NCBI GenBank assembly: GCA_017451735.1
Contig: JAFTNU010000018.1
Coordinates: 1-35,232 of the forward strand
Source: Clostridia bacterium
Lineage (GTDB): Bacteria > Bacillota > Clostridia > Oscillospirales > CAG-272
Length of the DNA stretch: 35,232 bases
Direction: 5' to 3'
A program made the translations under genes and the position numbers. The notes under the pieces were generated by a model. The model did not search any database. It saw nothing but the letters and a program-made list of their open reading frames with translations, and was not told the DNA's origin. Numbering within the stretch: the stretch's first letter is position 1; the number at the start of each line of letters is the position of its first letter. Positions 31,264-35,232 of this stretch are shown piece by piece.

Positions 31264-32061
31264 ATGGAAAAACTATTCGATTCCCACGCCCACTATTACG
31301 ATACCCGCTTCAAGCGGGAGGGGGAGGGCGCCGACGCCCTGCTGACCGCCCTTTTTGCCGACTCCGTGGGCGCGATCGTCAATATCGGCACCGATATTGA
31401 AAATTCAAAAATTTGCATCGCCCAGGCGGCAAAATACCCCAATATGTACTGCACCGTAGGGATCCATCCCTCCGACGGGCAGGGGTACGCCGACCCCGAC
31501 GCGGCGCTTGCCGACCTGGAGCAGATGCTCGGCACGCCCGACACGCGAAAGGCGCAAAAGATCGTCGCCCTTGGCGAGATCGGTCTGGATTATCACTATG
31601 ACGATACCGATAAAGCCCGCCAGGCGTATATGTTTGAGGAGCAGCTGAAAATGGCACAGCGCCACGGTCTCCCTGTGGTCATTCATGACAGAGAGGCGCA
31701 TGGTGACTGCTTTGACGCGATCTTGCGCCATCCCAACGTGGGCGGCGTGTTCCACAGCTATAGCGGCAGCGCCGAAATGGCAAAGGAGCTTGTCCGTCGC
31801 GGCTGGTATATTTCCTTTTCGGGGGTTGCCACCTTTAAAAACGCGCCCAAGGTGCGGGAAGCCATCGCTGTGGTACCCAACGACCGCATTCTGATCGAGA
31901 CCGACGCGCCGTACCTTGCCCCCGTTCCCCATCGGGGCAAAATGAATCATTCGGGGCTGATGTATTATACCGCCGAGGCAGTCGCCGCGGTGAAGGGAAT
32001 TGACACAGACGCCGCCATCCGCCTCACCGCCGACAACGCAAAGCGCCTGTTTGGTATTTGA
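31264..32061 (+). CDS. tatD: TatD-family metal-dependent hydrolase/DNase
   Basis: A 265-residue TIM-barrel hydrolase. The metal-binding HAH motif (FDSHAHYYD, residues 5-13), a glutamate in ALGEIGLDYHYD (about 103-114), VVIHDREAHGD and GGVFHSYSG histidines, and the final Asp in LIETDAPYLAP (about 208-218) are all present. TatD proteins are 3'-5' DNA exonucleases or DNA-repair nucleases. The position next to metG is the normal Firmicute arrangement. The start codon has no clear ribosome site because a perfect palindrome occupies the leader. Confidence 0.93.
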   Translation: MEKLFDSHAHYYDTRFKREGEGADALLTALFADSVGAIVNIGTDIENSKICIAQAAKYPNMYCTVGIHPSDGQGYADPDAALADLEQMLGTPDTRKAQKIVALGEIGLDYHYDDTDKARQAYMFEEQLKMAQRHGLPVVIHDREAHGDCFDAILRHPNVGGVFHSYSGSAEMAKELVRRGWYISFSGVATFKNAPKVREAIAVVPNDRILIETDAPYLAPVPHRGKMNHSGLMYYTAEAVAAVKGIDTDAAIRLTADNAKRLFGI

Positions 32062-32115
32062 TCCGCTCGCGGCACTTCCACGCGGCTTGACGCTTCGCAC
32101 TAACCCGCATCTTTG

Positions 32116-32251
32116 CCTTCCCCAGCGGGGTTCCACCTCGGCTACGCCGAGCTGCCAAACCGGATGAGGGAGCCGGTAAGTAGAGAACAAAAGGTGTCCT
32201 TCTCATCCGTTTCGGTGCTCGCGAAGCGAGGACATACTCCGCCGGAAAAGG
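32116..32251. repeat. Degraded inverted-repeat element (MITE-like)
   Basis: A left arm (32116-32169) with CCTTCCCC and GGATGAGG ends pairs imperfectly with the right arm (32203-32251). The two ends match the arm sequences of the element at 30963 but in the other order. The remaining sequence up to 32614 contains a terminator, a promoter and no convincing gene. Confidence 0.6.
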
Positions 32252-32377
32252 CTCGGGCGCGGGTGAGTACGAACATAGTGCGCCATCCGTGACCGACGCG
32301 TCATGGTATGATGACGGAGGGTTTACACAAGCATCACGGCTACGTACCCTCAGTAGGCCCCATATATCCGCAAAGCG

Positions 32378-32405
32378 CCCGCCAAGCGAATTTTCGCTTG
32401 GCGGG
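32378..32405 (+). terminator. Intrinsic terminator in the tatD-EF-G gap
   Basis: A 13-bp perfect stem (32378-32390 with 32393-32405) followed by GCTTCCTTTTT. Confidence 0.8.
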
Positions 32406-32503
32406 GCTTCCTTTTTCCTCTTTTTGCCTCGAAAATTGTGCATCGTTACCAAATTAATAGCCAAAAATTTTACATCCGATGTGAAAAATATCTCAAAATC
32501 CTC

Positions 32504-32532
32504 TTGCCAAAGTTTGGATTATTCGCTATAAT
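32504..32532 (+). promoter_or_regulatory. Promoter of the EF-G-like gene
   Basis: TTGCCA (32504-32509), 17-bp spacer, TATAAT (32527-32532), 82 bases ahead of the ATG. Confidence 0.75.
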
Positions 32533-32614
32533 AAAAGTAATGTATCGAATCCAGCCATTCCATACAGCAATATCTATACCCGCGTGAAGCGGAAGAGACA
32601 GGAGGAAACGAACC

Positions 32615-34669
32615 ATGGCTACTTTTTTTGACACAAAGGCGATCCGCAATCTGGCACTGCTGGGACACGGCGAGTGCGGCAAGACCTCACTGGCTGAGGC
32701 AATGCTGTATCTGTCGGGAAAGATCGACCGCCGCGGCAAGATCGCCGACGGCAACACCGTTTGTGACTTTGATCCCGAAGAGCAGAAGCGCGGGCTTTCG
32801 ATTTCCGCCGCCCTGGCACACGTGGAATGGAAGGATATCAAGATCAATATCATCGATACCCCCGGTGACCCCGATTTCGTGGGCGAGGTGGGGCAGGCAC
32901 TCCGCGTGGCGGGCAGTGCCGTGATCGTTGTGGACGGCAAGAGCGGCATCGAGGTGGGCACCGAGCTGGCGTATAACGCCGCCGTGGACGCAGGCGTGCC
33001 CCGCGTGTTCTTCATCAATAAATGTGACGATCCCGAGTATCAGTTTGCCAAATCCTTTTATGAGCTGCACGATAAGTTCGGCAACACCCTTTGCCCCGTG
33101 TTCATCCCTTGTCAGGTGGGCAAGGAGATCGCCATGATCGACCTCATTTCCGGCAAGGCTTACACCTATGATAAGGAAAGTGGCAAAAGAAGCGAGGTGG
33201 AGTTCACCGACGAGATGAAGGAGATGGTGAACCAGTATAAGGACGCCTTCTACGAGGCGATCGCCGCCACCAGCGACGAGCTGATGGAGAAATACTTCGC
33301 AGGCGAGGAGATCACCCGCGAGGAGGCGACGCTGGCACTGCACGAGGGCATCATTGCCGGTACCATCACCCCCGTTTACTGCGGCTCCGCCACCAAGATG
33401 TGGGGTGTGATCGCCATGATGGATGCCATTGCCGAGTCCTTCCCGCGCTTTACCGCCAAGAAGGTGGAGAAGTATGAGAACGGCGATACGGTGGATATCG
33501 ACGTCAACGGCGAGCCTGCCATCTTCGTTTATAAGACCGTTGCCGACCCCTTCGTGGGGCAGATGTCCTTCTTCAAGGTCATGAGCGGCACCGTCAAGCG
33601 GGATATGACCCTGAAAAATGCCACCAACGGCGTGGCAGAAAAGCTGGCGCATTTTTACGTCATGACCGGTAAAAAGCAGACCGAGGTGGAGGAGCTTGCC
33701 TGCGGCGATATCGGCATGATCGCCAAGCTCTCCGATACCAAGACCAACGACACGCTCTCCCTTTCGGGCAAAGTATCCTATAGTAAGATCACCTATCCCA
33801 CGCCCTATATGACCAAGGCGATCATTCCGTTGACCGCCAAGGACGAGAGCAAGATGTCCCAGAGCATTGCCAAGATGCTGGAGGAGGATAAGACCCTGCG
33901 CTACGAAAACAACAAGGAGACTGCGCAGGTCCTGATCTCCGGCATGGGCGACACCCATCTGTCGGTGTTGGTGGCACGTCTGGAGAGCCGCTTCGGCGTT
34001 AAGGTGGTGCTGGATGATCCCAAGATCGCTTACCGTGAGCGCATCACCAAGCCTGCCGATATCGAGGCCAAGTATAAGAAGCAGAACGGCGGCTCGGGTC
34101 AGTACGGTCATGTCAAGATCCGCTTCAGACCCGCCGAGGAGCAGGGGCTGACCTTTACGGTCTCCGTCGTGGGCGGCACCGTGCCCAAGAACTTCTATCC
34201 CGCCGTGGAGAAGGGCTTGCAGGATGCCATGGCCAAGGGCGCCTTGGGCTATCCCTTGGTGCAGCTTGCCGCCGATCTTTACGACGGCTCTTACCATGAT
34301 GTGGACTCCGACGAGCTTTCCTTCCGTACCGCCGCCCAGATGGCGTACAAGGATTGCCTGACCAAGGCGGCCCCCGTACTGCTGGAGCCTGTGGGTGACC
34401 TGGATATCACCGTGCCCGAATCTCTGGTGGGTACCGTCATGGGCGATCTGAACAAGCGCCGCGGCAGCGTGATGGGCATGGACCACACCGATTGTCGCAA
34501 GGGCTATACCGTGGTGCACGCCGTCGTGCCCAAGGCCGAGATCGCCGATTATCCCATTGCGCTTCGCGCCATGACCAAGGGCTTTGGCTCCTTTGAGTTT
34601 AATGTCACCGGCTATGAGGTCGTCCCGCCCAACATCACCGCCAAGGTGGCCGCAGCGGGGAAGAACTGA
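32615..34669 (+). CDS. EF-G-like translational GTPase (second EF-G type)
   Basis: A 684-residue protein with the five-domain layout of elongation factor G. G1 is GHGECGKTS (17-25), G3 is DTPGDPDF (81-88), and G4 is NKCD (135-138). Domain IV carries the NGGSGQYGHVKIRF and SYHDVDSDELSFR-like motifs, and the tail ends in MGMDHTDCRKGYTVVHAVVPKAE and MTKGFGSFEF. The catalytic histidine of the usual DTPGHVDF is replaced by Asp (DTPGDPDF), and G1 and G2 differ from canonical EF-G, as in the EF-G-like (FusA2-type) family widespread in Clostridia. Its role, in ribosome rescue, biogenesis or stress, is not settled. AGGAGG precedes the ATG. The real fusA is expected in the str operon that begins with rpsL. 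Confidence 0.9.
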   Translation: MATFFDTKAIRNLALLGHGECGKTSLAEAMLYLSGKIDRRGKIADGNTVCDFDPEEQKRGLSISAALAHVEWKDIKINIIDTPGDPDFVGEVGQALRVAGSAVIVVDGKSGIEVGTELAYNAAVDAGVPRVFFINKCDDPEYQFAKSFYELHDKFGNTLCPVFIPCQVGKEIAMIDLISGKAYTYDKESGKRSEVEFTDEMKEMVNQYKDAFYEAIAATSDELMEKYFAGEEITREEATLALHEGIIAGTITPVYCGSATKMWGVIAMMDAIAESFPRFTAKKVEKYENGDTVDIDVNGEPAIFVYKTVADPFVGQMSFFKVMSGTVKRDMTLKNATNGVAEKLAHFYVMTGKKQTEVEELACGDIGMIAKLSDTKTNDTLSLSGKVSYSKITYPTPYMTKAIIPLTAKDESKMSQSIAKMLEEDKTLRYENNKETAQVLISGMGDTHLSVLVARLESRFGVKVVLDDPKIAYRERITKPADIEAKYKKQNGGSGQYGHVKIRFRPAEEQGLTFTVSVVGGTVPKNFYPAVEKGLQDAMAKGALGYPLVQLAADLYDGSYHDVDSDELSFRTAAQMAYKDCLTKAAPVLLEPVGDLDITVPESLVGTVMGDLNKRRGSVMGMDHTDCRKGYTVVHAVVPKAEIADYPIALRAMTKGFGSFEFNVTGYEVVPPNITAKVAAAGKN

Positions 34670-34691
34670 CAGCATCAACTCATCATTCAAC

Positions 34692-34722
34692 AAAGCCGCC
34701 GCGGGAAACCGCGGCGGCTTTT
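34692..34722 (+). terminator. Terminator of the EF-G-like gene
   Basis: A 13-bp stem (34692-34704 with 34709-34721) closes a GAAA tetraloop, then T-rich sequence. The rest of the 331-base gap to rpsL (34723-34899) shows nothing recognisable. Confidence 0.88.
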
Positions 34723-34899
34723 CCGCCTTGTCGTCCGCGACCGACAAGGAAATAACGCACCAACCCGTATGGGAACACCCGCCTCCGCCCAAACGCCTCG
34801 TTACCTTGCATAAATCCCCCCGTTTTGGTATAAAATACCGCTTGTCGGTGCAATTTTTGAAGGTCCGAAAAGAAATTTTCACAAGAACAAAAAAATCTC

Positions 34900-34928
34900 T
34901 TGACAGAAAAGACCAATCATGTTATAAT
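34900..34928 (+). promoter_or_regulatory. Perfect consensus promoter of the rpsL (str) operon
   Basis: TTGACA (34900-34905), 17-bp spacer, TATAAT (34923-34928). A leader of about 65 bases precedes rpsL. Confidence 0.9.
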
Positions 34929-35000
34929 GTATCGTGTCCGCTTTGGGATAACTATGCCCATTTCGGATACGTTTAAAATATTAAAGAAGGAGGAAGAAAA

Positions 35001-35232
35001 ATGCCAACTTTCAATCAGCTTGTCAGACAGGGCCGTTGTGATAAGGTTTACAAGTCCAAGTCCCCCGTATTGCAGAAGGGCTTTAACTCCCTGAACAACG
35101 AACAGACCGACCAGCGCGCACCTCAGAGAAGAGGCGTGTGCACCAAGGTGTCCACCACAAGCCCCAAGAAGCCTAACTCTGCACTTCGTAAGATCGCAAG
35201 AGTTCGTCTTACCAACGGTCTTGAGGCAACCA
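35001..35232 (+). CDS. rpsL: 30S ribosomal protein S12, N-terminal part (runs off the window)
   Basis: Translation from ATG 35001 gives [77 protein letters not shown], the conserved N-terminal half of S12, including the decoding-site [13 protein letters not shown] segment where streptomycin-resistance changes occur (Lys in PKKPNSA is wild type). AAGGAGGA lies at 34987-34994. Position 2-3 of the decoding loop is intact. The gene is expected to be followed by rpsG, fusA and tufA beyond the window. Confidence 0.96.
   Translation, partial: MPTFNQLVRQGRCDKVYKSKSPVLQKGFNSLNNEQTDQRAPQRRGVCTKVSTTSPKKPNSALRKIARVRLTNGLEAT

Noticed and set aside
32289-32531. An 80-codon frame in the tatD-EF-G gap
   Set aside because: It crosses a terminator and a promoter, has no ribosome site and no recognisable sequence.
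32687-34882. A 731-codon minus-strand frame across the EF-G-like gene
   Set aside because: A shadow of a conserved GTPase in a GC-skewed coding region; its protein is low-complexity, rich in His, Gly and Leu.

Overview
The window looks like a chromosomal segment of a low-to-mid GC Gram-positive gut anaerobe, most likely class Clostridia (Oscillospirales/Christensenellales-like). The reasons are strong AGGAGG-type ribosome binding sites, TTGACA/TATAAT promoters with 17-bp spacing, the family mix (AraC regulators beside single sugar-enzyme genes, an EF-G-like factor next to rpsL, a V8-type serine protease) and short palindromic intergenic repeats of a kind common in that class. The genus cannot be read from this sequence alone. 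No phage, integrase, transposase or CRISPR array is visible.

Layout. (1) 1-424: the 3' end of a 23S rRNA followed by a terminator with no 5S gene in between, then the decayed tail of an AraC-family regulator. (2) 425-8914: a DeoR repressor divergent from a MATE exporter; a beta-propeller glycosidase-like protein; a small membrane protein; a GH39 glycosidase behind a perfect consensus promoter; an AEC permease plus alpha/beta hydrolase operon divergent from a LysR regulator. (3) 9021-19323: carbohydrate metabolism built from small divergent units. These are an FAD oxidoreductase with an AraC regulator; an AraC regulator with a dehydrogenase-ROK kinase-RpiB operon (a plausible three-step polyol or sugar route); a GH109-like oxidoreductase; and a ThuA-Gfo/Idh/MocA operon with an AraC regulator. 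(4) 19401-21816: metY and metA. MetA carries Glu111, so the pair fits methionine synthesis through O-acetylhomoserine. (5) 21818-25682: an accessory, more AT-rich stretch with an unusual array of short hairpins joined by a constant AATTCATG-type linker, an ECF sigma factor and its likely membrane partner, a secreted serine protease whose signal peptide is broken by a one-base frameshift in an A7T5 tract, and two tandem paralogous Ig-like surface proteins. (6) 25711-27967: a second FAD oxidoreductase/AraC divergent pair. (7) 28054-35232: core genes, namely a membrane protein translationally coupled to metG, tatD, an EF-G-like GTPase without the catalytic histidine, and the start of rpsL.

How it fits together. 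Most metabolic units follow one design: a one- or two-gene enzyme unit faces its own AraC, LysR or DeoR regulator, with back-to-back promoters in a short gap. Enzymes that could release sugars (GH39, propeller, GH109-like), transporters, oxidoreductases and a sugar kinase/isomerase suggest scavenging of plant or host glycans. No dedicated sugar transporter is present, so substrates must enter through systems encoded elsewhere.

The observations most worth following are the hairpin array downstream of metA (21895-22098), the homopolymer frameshift in the protease signal peptide, the near-identical 21-bp copy of the 23S 3' boundary at 3921-3941, and the dehydrogenase-kinase-isomerase operon.
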